From Macropodus opercularis (Eukaryota > Chordata > Actinopteri > Anabantiformes > Osphronemidae): 64,000 nt of DNA. The first letter of the stretch is position 1, and every line of letters begins with the position of its first letter. The stretch spans positions 10,796,501 through 10,860,500 of the forward strand of contig CM061106.1 in NCBI GenBank assembly GCA_030770545.1, read 5' to 3'. The notes under the pieces were generated by a model. That model did not search any database. It saw only the letters and a program-made list of their open reading frames with translations, and had not been told where the DNA came from. Below, in pieces: positions 1 through 10,100 of this stretch. The position numbers and the translations under genes were made by a program.

Positions 1-20
1 GTCACAGAGCCCCCCCTCCG
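1..20 (-). other. Polypurine tract and first 6 bases of the 3' LTR
   Basis: On the minus strand, positions 20 to 7 read CGGAGGGGGGGCTC, a purine-rich primer site for plus-strand synthesis. It is followed at once by TGTGAC (6 to 1), the same six bases that begin the LTR at 4680. The rest of this 3' LTR lies outside the window, so LTR-LTR divergence and the element's target duplication cannot be read here. Confidence 0.75.
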
Positions 21-3000
21 AGGGGCGACTCCTGGCGACCTGAGACGGTTCTGCAGGGTGGGTGCGATGAAACTCACGCCTCAGCTCGGGATCAAGGATG
101 TGTCGGGCCGGAACCCAACTCCTATGTTTGGGACCGTACCCCTCCCAATCTACCAGGTATTGGATGCCTCGGCCGCGCCGTCGGGAACTCAGGATCGAGC
201 TCACCGTGTAAGCTGGAGCTCCATCGATCAGGCGGACCGGAGGAGGATCCCCAGAGGAAGACGATGGGAGAGAGGAAGAGTCCGGCTTCAACTTAGATAC
301 ATGAAACACAGGATGAGTCCTCATGGAAGCAGGTAAGTCTAACTTGACTGACACTGGGTTAACTACCCTGACCACTGAAAATGGACCAACGAAGCGGGGA
401 GACAGCTTCCTGTTTCCTCCTTTAAGGTGCAGATCCTTTGTAGAAAGCCATACCTTGTCCCCGACTACATAATTCGGGGCCGGAGACCTCCGCTTATTTG
501 CATACTTCTCAGCTCGCCGTTGTCCCGCCAGAAGACGAGTGCGGACGGTAGACCAGGTGGCCCTGCATCTCCGGATAAAAGCGGCGATGGAGGGAGAAGC
601 AGCTTGGGTGCACTGTTCTGGAAACAGCGGGGGCTGATATCCATAGGCTGCTTCGAAGGGCGAGCATCCTAGGGCAAAAGAAGGGAGAGAGTTGTGGGCG
701 TACTCCACCCAAGATACCTGATGGGCCCAAGTTGCCGGCGACGACGACGCCGTGCAGCGTAGTAGTTTCTCCACCTCCTGATTCAACCGCTCGGCTTGTC
801 CATTGGATTGTGGGTGAAAACCAGAGGAGAGACTGGCTGACGCCCCCAAAGCCCGGCAGAACGCAGACCAGACTGCAGAGGAAAACTGTGGGCCACGGTC
901 GGACAGAATATCCTCGGGAATACCATGCAGACGAAAAACGTGATCGATGAGCAGCTGAGCTGTCTCCTTTGCTGAGGGGAGCTTGGGCAAAGGGATAATG
1001 TGGAGCATCTTAGAAAAGCGATCAACAACAGTGAGAATAGTGGTCTTACCACACGACTGCGGCAGTCTCGTGATGAAATCTATGGCAATGTGGGACCAGG
1101 GTCTGGTGGGAACTGGAAGAGGATGCAGGAAACCTGCCGGAGGACTGTGAGGAACCTTGTTAGCAGCGCAGACTCTGCAGGCAGCCACATAGCGCTTGAC
1201 GTCGGAGCGCATAGAGGGCCACCAGTAACGTTGAGAAACCAGTGACAGTGTCCTGAAGGAACCAGGGTGACAAGCCAGACGAGAATCATGACCCCACTTC
1301 AACACCTGGGGTCTCAAGGAGACAGGAACAAACAGAGAAGAGGGTGGACAACCATCAGGAATGGGGCTAGAGTGTCTGAATGACCTAACTCTCTCCTCGA
1401 GGTCCCAACATACTAAACCCAGCACTATTGGACTCAGGATCCCCTCCTCCCTCTCTTCAGACTCGCCCGGCTCTTCGAATTGCCGGGAAAGGGCATGTGG
1501 TTTCACATTCTCTGAACCCGGTCTGTATGACAGTGAGAAATTGAACCGGGCGAAGAACAAAGCCCAGCGGGACTGTCTGGCGTTGAGCCTGCGGGCTGTT
1601 CGGATGAACTCCAAATTCTTGTGATCCGTCCAGACCTGGAATGGTTGTTCGGCCCCCTCCAACCAGTGACGCCATTCCTCCAGAGCCAACTTCACGGCCA
1701 GAAGCTCCCGATTTCCCACATCGTAGTTGCGCTCGGCGTCTGTCAGACGCCGGGAGAAGAATGCACATGGGTGGACTTTGTTGTCTTCAAAACGCTGTGA
1801 GAGAACAGCGCCAACCCCCGTGCTGGAAGCATCCACCTCGACAATGAACTGTCGGGACGTCTCAGGGATGCGCAGAATAGGGGCTGAGGAAAACAGCGTC
1901 TTTAGCTTACCAAAAGCCGCCTCCGCCTCAGCTGACCAGGTGAAGCGTGACTTTACAGAGGTGAGTCTATGCAAGGGCTCCGCCACCTTACTAAAGCCTC
2001 TGATGGACCGGCGGTAAAAATTTGCAAAGCCCAAGAACCTCTGTAGCTCTCTTCGATCCCGTGGAGTGGGCCAATCAGCAACAGCCTTGACTTTGCCCGG
2101 GTCCATTCCCACATGACCCGGCTGGAGGGCGAAGCCCAGGAAAGAAGTGTTGACAGTGTGAAACTCGCACTTCTCTGCCTTCACAAACAGCTGATTCTCC
2201 AGCAGACGGGTCAGCACGGACCTTACATGCTCAACATGCTCTTGCATATTCCTCGAATAAATCAAGATATCATCCAGATATACGAAAACAAACTTATTAA
2301 TCATATCCCTCAGAACATCGTTTACAAGACTCTGGAAAACTGCGGGCGCGTTGGAGAGACCAAAAGGCATAACCAAATATTCATAATGTCCATTTGGGGT
2401 GTTAAAAGCAGTCTTCCACTCATCCCCCTCCTTAATACGAACAAGATGATACGCATTGCGTAAATCCAGCTTTGTGAAGACAACAGCATCCTCAAGCAGC
2501 TCAAAGGCCGAGGAGATGAGTGGCAGAGGGTACTTGTTCTTCAGAGTGATCTCGTTTAGCCCACGATAGTCTATACACGGCCGTAAGCTCCCATCCTTCT
2601 TCTTAACAAAAAAGAACCCAGCCCCCGCCGGAGAGGAAGACGGGCGTATGATGCCAGCTTTTAAAGACTCCCGAATGTAGTCGTTCATAACCTCCTTCTC
2701 AGGTGGTGTGAGTGAAAAAATCCGCCCACGAGGGGGAGCCGTTCCCGGGAGAAGGGTTATCCCACAATCATAAGGCCTGTGCGGTGGCAGGGATAAAGCG
2801 CGACTCTTGCTAAACACCTGCTCCAAATCGTGGTACTCCGGAGGCACCTTAGATAAATCCACCTTCACATCCGACCCAGAAAACCGAGCACTAGAGGTCG
2901 GCAGATCCGCAGAACGTAAACAATTAGCCAAACAGAAGTTACTCCACCCCATCACCTTGCCCGTAGCCCAGCTGATGTGCGGGTCGTGTGTAGCCAGCCA

Positions 3001-3411
3001 GGGAAGTCCCAGAATGACCGGCTGATCACTGCCCGAAAATAAATTGAAAACTAAATCCTCCTGATGATTTCCAGAAACTGACAATCTCACAGGTCTTGTA
3101 CGATGGCGAATGGGGTGAATCGTCTGGTCATTAAAGGCATGTACCTCGATAGGACGCTGCAACTCGACCAGCTCCACTCCCAGCTCTCTCACCAAATCCT
3201 CATTAATAAAATTCCCTTCAGAATCAATGAATACATCCAACGTCCGGGAGGCGCGGGGACCCATGATTGTGGCCCGCAGCACCGGACGCACCGTCGTAGA
3301 GGAGGTCTTAGTTGAACGGCTCATCAGCACCTCCCCGATTACTGACGAGCGTCGTCTCGAGACGCTTCTCCACCGCCTGGATGCCACGGCAGAGCCCGAG
3401 GATGGGGCTTC
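1..3411 (-). CDS. pol: Ty3/gypsy chromovirus Pol (PR-RT-RH-INT-chromodomain), open to window edge
   Basis: This is the polyprotein for reverse transcription and integration of an LTR retrotransposon. The frame opens after a stop at 3412-3414, has its first ATG at 3324, and I read no stop down to base 1. Order: a protease-like segment (about 3240-3200, IDSEGNFIN), RT with IDYRGLN (about 2575) and the catalytic YLDD (about 2280-2269), RNase H (about 1850-1500, EVDAS start), an integrase HHCC finger (about 1290-1170), the DDE core with IDFITRLP (about 1078), SDRGPQF (about 905) and NGQAERLNQ (about 795), and a C-terminal chromodomain (about 210-60, YTVSSIL to DWEGYG). The chromodomain places it among chromoviruses, probably the sushi/Tf1-like branch common in fish. 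One oddity is that the protease site reads DSE where DSG is expected. The frame is -1 relative to gag, so expression probably needs -1 frameshifting or re-initiation. Confidence 0.9.
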
Positions 3412-4235
3412 TCAGAAACCGCCGGGCACTGGATGGAGTCCAAACCCCGACGGCTCGGCTGAACTGGAACCTCGCTGCGGCGGGGAAACCGTCGCCACCC
3501 CTCCAATCGATCAGGACGAGGAGCTCCCTCTGAAGACGCCGCCGAGCATCGCGCCTGGGATCTCTCTAGCCGACGCTCCTGGTGTCTCCTTCCCACCGCG
3601 TTAGCCAGCGAAATCAGTTTGTCCAAGGTGGAGGGAAGCTCCGCGCACACCAGCGCGTCCTTAATCTCCTCTGCCAGGCCCTCATAAAACTTGTCGCACT
3701 GCACCTGTTCCGGCCACCCAACGCGGGCCGCCAGTGTCTTGAACTCCACCACATAGTCTCTGACCGGCCTGGGCCCCTGTGAAAGGCGGAACAGCTTGGC
3801 AGCGGCGGCTCTCCGATGAGCCGAGGGACTGAAGGTAAGTGTAATTTCCTCAGCGAAACATTTAAAGGTGGAGCAGCAGTCAGCTTTTCTGTTATACTCC
3901 GCCATTCCCCATTCCAGCGCATCTCCCTCTAGCAGGGAGATGGTGTAGGCCACTTTGTCCTGCTCGGTCAGGAACCGCTGGGACTCTAATTGGAACTTAA
4001 GTTCCAGCGTAGCCAGGAAGGAACTACACTTGGCCGCCTCCCCGTCGAAACGGCTCGGCGGAGCCAAAGTGACCCTAGACTGACTGGCCTCTGAACTACT
4101 CGCCGCCTGACTAACGGCGGCATCTACCCCCTGAATTTTTTCTGCGTTATCCAGCGTCTGGGCGCGTGTCTCAGCAACCATCTGCCCAATATCACATATC
4201 ATCTTCTGGAGTCTGGTCCAGCTCGCTGAGTCCAT
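3339..4235 (-). CDS. gag: Gag of the Ty3/gypsy chromovirus
   Basis: A 298-residue open frame starting with ATG 17 bases inside the 5' LTR end. Residues 60-210 carry the retrotransposon Gag core, with an SRVTLAPPSRFDGE entry, SLLEGDALEW and the FAEEITLTFSPSAHRR to VRDYVVEFKTLA segment; this core assembles the virus-like particle. It overlaps the pol frame by about 70 bases (3339-3411) in the -1 register. I found no CCHC zinc knuckle in the last 80 residues, which are basic and proline-rich. Either this lineage lacks the knuckle or the C-terminus has drifted. The frame is otherwise intact, as in pol. Confidence 0.85.
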   Translation of the reverse strand: MDSASWTRLQKMICDIGQMVAETRAQTLDNAEKIQGVDAAVSQAASSSEASQSRVTLAPPSRFDGEAAKCSSFLATLELKFQLESQRFLTEQDKVAYTISLLEGDALEWGMAEYNRKADCCSTFKCFAEEITLTFSPSAHRRAAAAKLFRLSQGPRPVRDYVVEFKTLAARVGWPEQVQCDKFYEGLAEEIKDALVCAELPSTLDKLISLANAVGRRHQERRLERSQARCSAASSEGAPRPDRLEGWRRFPRRSEVPVQPSRRGLDSIQCPAVSEKPHPRALPWHPGGGEASRDDARQ

Positions 4236-4239
4236 TTTG

Positions 4240-4251
4240 GCTAGTGAGTAC
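4240..4251 (-). promoter_or_regulatory. Putative self-primer binding site of the chromovirus
   Basis: Just inside the 5' LTR, before gag, the minus strand reads GTACTCACTAGC. Its ten bases ACTCACTAGC are exactly complementary to GCTAGTGAGT within the same LTR (plus 4521-4530), about 35-45 bases downstream of a TATTTAA box. No match to a tRNA 3' end was recognised. Tf1/sushi-group elements are known to prime reverse transcription with the 5' end of their own RNA, and this arrangement fits that. The transcription start is inferred, not seen. Confidence 0.6.
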
Positions 4252-4680
4252 TGTGACAGCGTATCTAATAGGGTGGGACGGACTCAAACGCAGAGCAAGA
4301 CCAGAGTCAGAGTGAAAAGTAAATTGTCTTTATTTATCCAAATTAAACTAACGCCACTGGTAAAACAAAACTACGAACTTTAAGAAATAAAGTAAAACAC
4401 TGCTAAAAGCAGGAAAAGGCTGACTGGAACTAAATCTACGTCTAAGCACTTACTAAATCTGCAATAGTCTGGAGATCAGGAACGTGGAGTACATCAGAAA
4501 AGTTCAGGCTGCATATGGTGACTCACTAGCACTGGCTGCTAGTGAGAGAAACACTTAAATAAGACCAGGCGTGCGCACATGATGAGGTGCAGGTGAGTCT
4601 GATTGCATTCCGGTGACCTAGAGGACCGCCCTCCAGAAATCCCACGTCATCGCTCACGTCCTGACTGAGACATCGTCACA
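4252..4680 (-). repeat. 5' LTR of the chromovirus (429 bp)
   Basis: Read on the minus strand the repeat begins TGTGACGATG at 4680 and ends TGTCACA at 4252, giving short inverted termini TGTGAC/GTCACA. It holds a TATTTAA promoter box near 4560-4552 and, just after it, a small hairpin (CTCACTAGC / GCTAGTGAG, plus 4521-4547). The start matches the six LTR bases at the left edge of the window. Confidence 0.8.
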
Positions 4681-5125
4681 GTTGGTCATAGCCAGCAGCC
4701 AATTCGTAGCCACCTTTCTTGTATTAGTCAAAGATATATGTATAGTATTAGATATAGGCTTTCAATGACAACATTCTCATTAGATTTTTAATCCTGTCTG
4801 CATTTTATAATTAAAACCAAACCAAGATTTGGCCACAGAAGAATCCTTACATATTAAATCAATTGCACATAAAACTATTGTAATTTATATGTTAGTCTTT
4901 TCAGTGTACATAACAAAACAGTAAAGAACATCATTAAACTAAATATTGATTGAAATGGTTAGTAATGGAGTTAATGATGAGATACAAAAAAAAGTTTTTG
5001 GGGACTTATTGGTTTCTGACACTTTTGTGTAATTAAATGTCAAAACAACCTGGGAACATTAATGCTGTTCCTCAGAAATGATCATAACAGGAAGGTCAAA
5101 GTATTTGGTAGCTATTGGTTTCAAG
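4681..5125. repeat. NLR intron sequence repeated at about 62990-63400
   Basis: AT-rich non-coding sequence. From about 4770 it matches 63000-63360 closely (for example CTGTCTGCATTTTATAATTA and the following ACCAAACCAAGATTTGGCCA in both), and in both places it precedes an LRR exon. It is therefore intron carried with the LRR exon in a duplication. No gene seen. Confidence 0.65.
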
Positions 5126-5223
5126 TGTGGATCAGTACAACATCAGCCTCATGTCTGCAGTTTAGTGTCAGCACAACGTTCACATCACATTAATCTACAC
5201 AGAACTAAAACATGGAGTCTGAC

Positions 5224-5397
5224 CTCAGAGTCTCCAGTCGACAGTGAGGACTCTCCAGAAAACCACACAGATGCTTCACTGATGAATCCTGTAGATTGTT
5301 GTTACTCAGGTCCAGTTGTGTCAGATGTGACGGGTTGGACTTCAGAGCTGAGGCCAGAGAATCACAGCTGATCTCTGACAACCAGCAGCAACTCAAT
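5224..5397 (-). pseudogene. LRR exon of a fish NLR (174 bp)
   Basis: A single leucine-rich-repeat exon encoding 58 residues: LSEISCDSLASALKSNPSHL, then TQLDLSNNNLQDSSVKHL and CGFLESPHCRLETL. The minus strand has CTTTATTCAG before it and GTCAGA after it. The 174-bp length, a multiple of three, is standard for modular LRR exons of fish NLRs and lets exons be added or lost in frame. It is the last LRR exon before the chromovirus. It is assigned to the disrupted NLR locus and is probably not expressed as an intact receptor. Confidence 0.75.
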
Positions 5398-6229
5398 CTG
5401 AATAAAGAACCAAAGATGTAGATAAATCATTAATAACCAGTCAGATTTGTCCTGATCAGTGATGTTCATGGTTGAATTGAACCAGTCACAGTCACAGCTG
5501 TCGCTGGATGAGAATGGAGAGGAGAATTATCCTACAGAGGGAGGATGTCGTCCCCTCACATCCTCTCTACTCATGTGATGATGGACACTCTGTCACTAAT
5601 CTTCTACCGCTTCTTCTACGTAGGGGTCGTGAGTGTGCTGGAGCCTTTCCCAGCTATCAATGGGCGAGAGGCAGGGTTCACCCTGGACAGATGGCCAGTC
5701 TGTCGCAGGGCCACATATGTAGACACACACACTCACACCTACAGGATATTTAGAGTTCTTCCAATAAGCCCTCTGTGGAGGGGGGAGGGTATTTGCACAT
5801 TTTCAGCTTCTCTCAGGCTCTTTTCAAACCACTTGTCTTCTCTTCCAGAATGTAATTATTATTACCCTCCAACCACTTTTCTTTCTCCAGGAAGATCAAG
5901 ACCACGTCACCAGTCCCTCATTCCAGACGCTCTGAACGAGCCTGTAATGGTGGGGGAGGTGAGTTCCCACCTACTCACTGCCTCCAGTGCTTTGGTCACA
6001 TAACCAGCCTGTTCTTTCCAGGTGGGAAGTGTTTTGGTTTGTGTTGGTTTGAGTTGTGTCTGGTTTCACCTCATTGGATCCTGTATTCAAATGGTTGGGA
6101 CTGAAACATCTCTGCACTGGTCTGTAGCTGAATGGTTCTTGACTTTCAGAGCTACTGGAGTCTCGTTCTTTCAGTGTTATACTAAGTATTCAATGCTTCT
6201 CAGCCACTGCATCAGACAGTGGAGGCTCT

Positions 6230-6535
6230 GAGCAGCTCCTTCAGTGGAGACTGATCCAGAGTCAGTGTAGGAAGGAGCGGTGCCACAGATCCTTCATCCA
6301 CTGCTGTTAGACTCTACAACCAACCAGTCTAACAGCCACCGTGAAGATCATCTGCTGTAGTTGATCTGGGACTTTATGTTCAGTGTCTGGTAGTTGGAAC
6401 AGTCGTACATTTGTATAATGGATCTTGTTCTTTGCTCCACTTTCATCCTTTCACTTCTTGCTGATTGTTTGTAGCCGTGGTAACAGTTGAATTTCTCCAC
6501 TGTGGGATCAGTAGAATGATCTTCTCTCATCTTCC
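6230..6535. repeat. LINE 3' tail (Rex1/L2-type), copy 1
   Basis: Contains the stretch around TGTTAGACTCTACAACCAAC, then TTTGTATAATGGATCTT and a TTTCTCCACTGTGGGATCAG terminus typical of fish non-LTR element 3' ends. The same tail occurs at 11220-11660 and, more diverged, at 29750-29866, where it ends in an ATCTT-type repeat. No coding potential. Confidence 0.55.
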
Positions 6536-6599
6536 ATCCTTGGCTAATAAGGCTGATTCTTCTTCATCTCTCTGGTGCAGTGTGGTCCTTCATCCATCA

Positions 6600-6912
6600 G
6601 GAGGGGCCTCTTAGTTCTCCACATTTGTTGTGTGTCAGTCAGTGAGTGTGTATATTGTGTTTTCCACGGGTTTGTGTGTCTAGTGTGTCCTCCCTGGTCA
6701 GTGTCTCTGCTTGTGCTGTCCCTCGTCCTGTCCCTTGGCCTCTAGCTCGGTTCGTTGCTTTGGTTAACTCTTGTGGGTTAGAGTTGATTCAGTCTTAGGC
6801 TTTGGGTTCACCTTGTCAGCTTCCTGCTCTAGCAGCTGCTTTGTGTTGGTCTCCGTCTCTTTCTGCATCTGGGCCCTGCCCTGGTCCGGTTTGAGGTACT
6901 GCAACAATATCT
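6600..6912 (+). repeat. LTR-like remnant
   Basis: The end of this stretch (GTCTCCGTCTCTTTCTGCAT then CTGGGCCCTGCCCTGGTCCG) resembles the close of the gypsy-type LTR at 36650-36705 (CTGGTCTCCGTCCTTCCCTG then CATTTGGGTCCATC). Probably a truncated LTR. No open frame and no target duplication found. Confidence 0.35.
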
Positions 6913-7170
6913 CTTTGGTGTATTAGTCAAATATGCTGCCTTTATATAAATATTATACATTATGCCTTCATAGATTTTGTAATAACAGATTCTCATTAGA
7001 TTGTTGCTCTTGTCTGTGTCTTTTCATTTAAACCAAACCAAAATGTGGCCTTAACTACAGACACTAGAAACCCTACGTGTTCAATGTATTTGAAGAGAGA
7101 CGTGATAAACCAAATGTAAAATAACAGTGAGGGCTGTAGCTCATCGTTTACACGTTGGACACATCCTGAC

Positions 7171-7344
7171 CTGAGACTTTCCAGATGGCACTGTGGGCTC
7201 TCCAGTCCAGCAGAAAGCAGCTTCACTCCTGAATCCTGCAGGTTGTTGTCACTCAGGTCCAGTTGTCTCAGACTAGAGGACTGGGAGCTGAGAACTGAGG
7301 ACAGAGCTTCAAGGCCTCTTTCTGAGATGTTACAGCGACTGAGC
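7171..7344 (-). pseudogene. LRR exon following the NACHT exon (174 bp)
   Basis: Encodes LSRCNISERGLEALSSVLSS followed by the LRR core LRQLDLSDNNLQDSGVKLLS and AGLESPQCHLESL. Acceptor TTTTTCAG and donor GTCAGG flank exactly 174 bp. The sequence differs from the other four LRR exons and is the type normally found directly after NACHT in fish NLRs, which agrees with its position about 420 bp downstream of the NACHT exon on the minus strand. Confidence 0.75.
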
Positions 7345-7757
7345 CTGAAAAACAGTCAGAGAAAGAGAGAAACCATCAGGAGTGTGGGTACTGGCTCAGA
7401 GAGGCCACTGCTTCCTGGACTATCAGTGACCCATGGGACAGAAACCTGCTCACTGTTTCTCTGTGGACATAACAAAATAAAGGTGATGCTGTCTGCTCAG
7501 AGGTAGTAGCTTCATGCTGATGGGGCAGACTTGACAGACTCCAGACCAGCAGGAAAGGAGGTGGGGTGAGCTCCTTGTTGGCGAGCGGGAAACCACACCT
7601 AGAACCAGGGAGATGTGGTGCAGAGGCAGAAGCTACCAGAACTGGTGGAGAGGACCACTGGACCTCCCAAGGTGCTGATGGTTGGAGTCTGTGCTGCTCA
7701 GTGTTGGCTATGAAGACAACATGGAGGTGGAGGACACCAACACATGGTGAACATTTA
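7345..7757 (-). other. Intron between NACHT and first LRR exon
   Basis: Non-coding. The part next to the LRR exon (7354-7440) is repeated at 11726-11765 and 12448-12525, one sign that NLR segments were copied locally. No transposon recognised. Confidence 0.55.
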
Positions 7758-9178
7758 ACCAGTTCTTCTAAATGGAGGCTTTGACGACTGGCAGCAGCCT
7801 CAGCAGAGCCTCCTCTGAACCAGAGTATTTCCGCAGGTCAAACACGTCCAGATCTTCTTGTGATGACAGTAAGATGAAAACCAGAGCCGACCACTGAGCA
7901 GGAGACAGTTCATGTGTGGAGAGACGTCCTGATCTCAGGTTCTGTTGGATCTGCTCCACTAGAGAACCACCATTCAGTTCATTTAGACAGTGGAACAGGT
8001 TGATGCTTCTCTCTGCAGGCAGATCCTCACTGAGCTTCTTCTTGATGTACTGGACTGTTTCCTGATTTGTCTTTGAGCTACTTCCTGTCTGGGTCATCAG
8101 ACCTTGTAGTAGAGTCTGATTGGTCTGCAGTAAAAGATCAAGGAGGAAGCGGAGGAACAGGTCCAGGTGTCCATTTAGACTCTGTAAGGCCTGGTCCACA
8201 GCGGTTTGGTGAAGATGTTTTAGTTTATGTTTGTTTTTAAATACGTTAGATAACTTAGATGTTGATTGTTGCTGTGACAGCAGATTGACTCCAGAGTTGA
8301 TGAAGGTCAGATGGACGTGAAGAGCAGCCTGAACCTCCTGAACACTCAGATGGACGAAGCAGAACACCTTGTCCTGGTACAGTCCTCTCTCCTCTCTAAA
8401 GACCTGTGTGAACACTCCTGAGTAAACTGAGGCTGCTCTGACATCGATGCCACACTCTGTCAGGTCTGACTCGTAGAAGATCAGGTTTCCTTTCTGCAGC
8501 TGCTCTAAAGCCACTTTTCCCAGAGACTCAATCATCTCCCTGCTCTTTTCATTCCAGTGTGGATCTGTCTCAGCTCCTCCATCGTACTTGATGGTCTTCA
8601 CTTTGGTCTGAACCACCAGGAAGTGGATGTACATCTCAGTAAGGGTCTTGGGCAGCTCTCCTCCCTCTCTGGTTCTCAGCAGATCCTCCAGAACCGTAGC
8701 AGTGATCCAGCAGAAGACTGGGATGTGACACATGATGTGGAGGCTTCGTGATGTCTTGATGTGGGAGATGATGGTTGTGGCCTGCTGCTCATCTCTGAAC
8801 CTCTTCCTGAAGTACTCCTCCTTCTGTGGGTCAGTGAACCCTCTGACCTCTGTCACCATGTCAACACACCCGGGAGGGATCTGATTGGCTGCTGCAGGTC
8901 GTGTGGTGATCCAGAGGCGAGCAGAGGGAAGCAGGTTCCCCCTGATGAGGTTTGTCAGCAGCACATCCACTGAGGTGGACTCTGTGACATCAGTCAGGGT
9001 TTTAGTCTGGTGGAAGTCCAGAGGAAGTCGACTCTCATCCAGACCGTCCAAGATGAACACGACCTGGAACTGTTCAAAGCTGCAGATTCCTACTGCTTTG
9101 GTTCCAGTGAAGAAGTGATGAACAAGTTCCACCAAGCTGAACTTTTGCTCTTTCAGCTCGTTCAGCTCTTTGAAGGTG
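7758..9178 (-). pseudogene. Truncated NACHT exon of an NLRC3-like receptor
   Basis: NACHT is the nucleotide-binding oligomerisation module of cytosolic NLR innate sensors. From right to left the exon reads FKELNELKEQKFSL, then the intact Walker B VVFILDGLDES (about 9055-9025), sensor-like LWITTRPAAA, GFTDPQKEEYFRKRF, the winged-helix region with FCFVHLSVQEVQAALHV, and SPAQWSALVFILLSS to LLRLLPVVKASI. The frame is open from about 9178 to a TAG at 7768-7770. This stop precedes the likely donor at 7758-7759 and would remove all LRRs. Upstream of 9178 the FISNA domain and the Walker A (P-loop) half of NACHT are missing and replaced by unrelated sequence. Without the P-loop it could not bind ATP in the usual way. 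Classified as an NLR pseudogene exon. Confidence 0.85.
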
Positions 9179-10100
9179 AGTGGATTTAAGTTAATTATTT
9201 AGGTTAATTTCTCATTTTTTGCATCGTGGATTGTGGTGTGTTTATTCTGTTTTGTTACCCTTTCACATAAGTGTAAGTAAAAGTTCCTAAATTGTAGTCC
9301 TAATCTGCCTGGTCCTTACAACTGCTGGCACTTCCCTTAAGACCGTGCCAGTATTCATGACCCTACCAACACATGAAAACTCCCTTGGGATGTAACATGG
9401 CCAAACGCTGACTGCCAGTAGTTCGATCTTCCTGCTACAAAGTTGTTCCTTAACAGAGACGTGCCCAGGGTTACACTATCGTTTATTCTCAAACACCACC
9501 AGGCCACCTTCCCTTGACTTACCCCTCTCTGTTGCGCTTCGGTCTGCCCGAATCAGTGTGAAACCAGTCAGGGAGACCACAGAGTCTGGTGTGTCCTAGT
9601 TGAGCCATGACTCAGTGAAACACAGAAGGCTGCTCTCTCTGTATTGTACTACTCTCTGTCTGTTCCGCTCCCGGCGCTTATCTCTTTCCTTTGTATCTCA
9701 GCGGGGATCTAAGGTCTCCTTGTGTAGAGAAGTCCACTCCGGACGAAGGATATCAGCTGGTCCTGAGTGTAAACAATGGAGCCACAGCTTTGAATCTCCC
9801 CCGAGGCAGACTTAAAAATTTGGCAGAAGACTATGTAAAATACTGCAAATGTGATCAAAGTTGTGGCCCCAGTTGCTCCTTTCCACAGGGCTTTTGAAAA
9901 AAAAGAACAAGAAATATAAAGCGCTAAAATAAACATTAAAAGACGCAAACAACACAAAACATGACAGAGCTGTTGGAACTTGTTGCCACACACACAATGC
10001 CATCTAATCTTCATTGATAAAATAAAGAAACAATGACTAAAATAACTAAAAACAAATGAAACCACAGAAGAAGAAAGCAGGCGTTGCCATGGAGACCCTC
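9179..10100. other. Unidentified insertion replacing the FISNA/P-loop region
   Basis: About 0.9 kb between the broken NACHT exon and the duplicated LRR block. It has no long open frame and I recognise no family. It begins exactly where NACHT homology stops (about 9178), so it marks the rearrangement breakpoint. It could be a degraded retroelement or intron from another locus. Confidence 0.4.

Larger units (their letters stand above)
5126..6590. repeat. Segmental duplication, copy 1 (partner at 10101-11700)
   Basis: About 1.5 kb, nearly identical to 10101-11700: an LRR exon, its intron, an interspersed repeat and a LINE tail, in the same order and orientation. The middle (about 5560-6020) is non-coding. 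Parts of it (about 5820-5960) resemble the antisense and sense 3' region of the Penelope-like element at 53180-53460. Short open frames here (for example 5545-6003) are repeat sequence, not genes. Copy 2 has about 150 bp after 11310 that are absent here. Confidence 0.8.

Noticed and set aside
58..3782. Many plus-strand open frames of 60-125 codons
   Set aside because: They are antisense shadows of the minus-strand gag and pol frames, which carry all the recognised motifs.
5508..6231. Paired frames (81, 152 and 69 codons) repeated at 10485-11208
   Set aside because: Conserved only because the DNA was recently duplicated. They lie in interspersed repeat and Penelope-derived sequence and show no domain.
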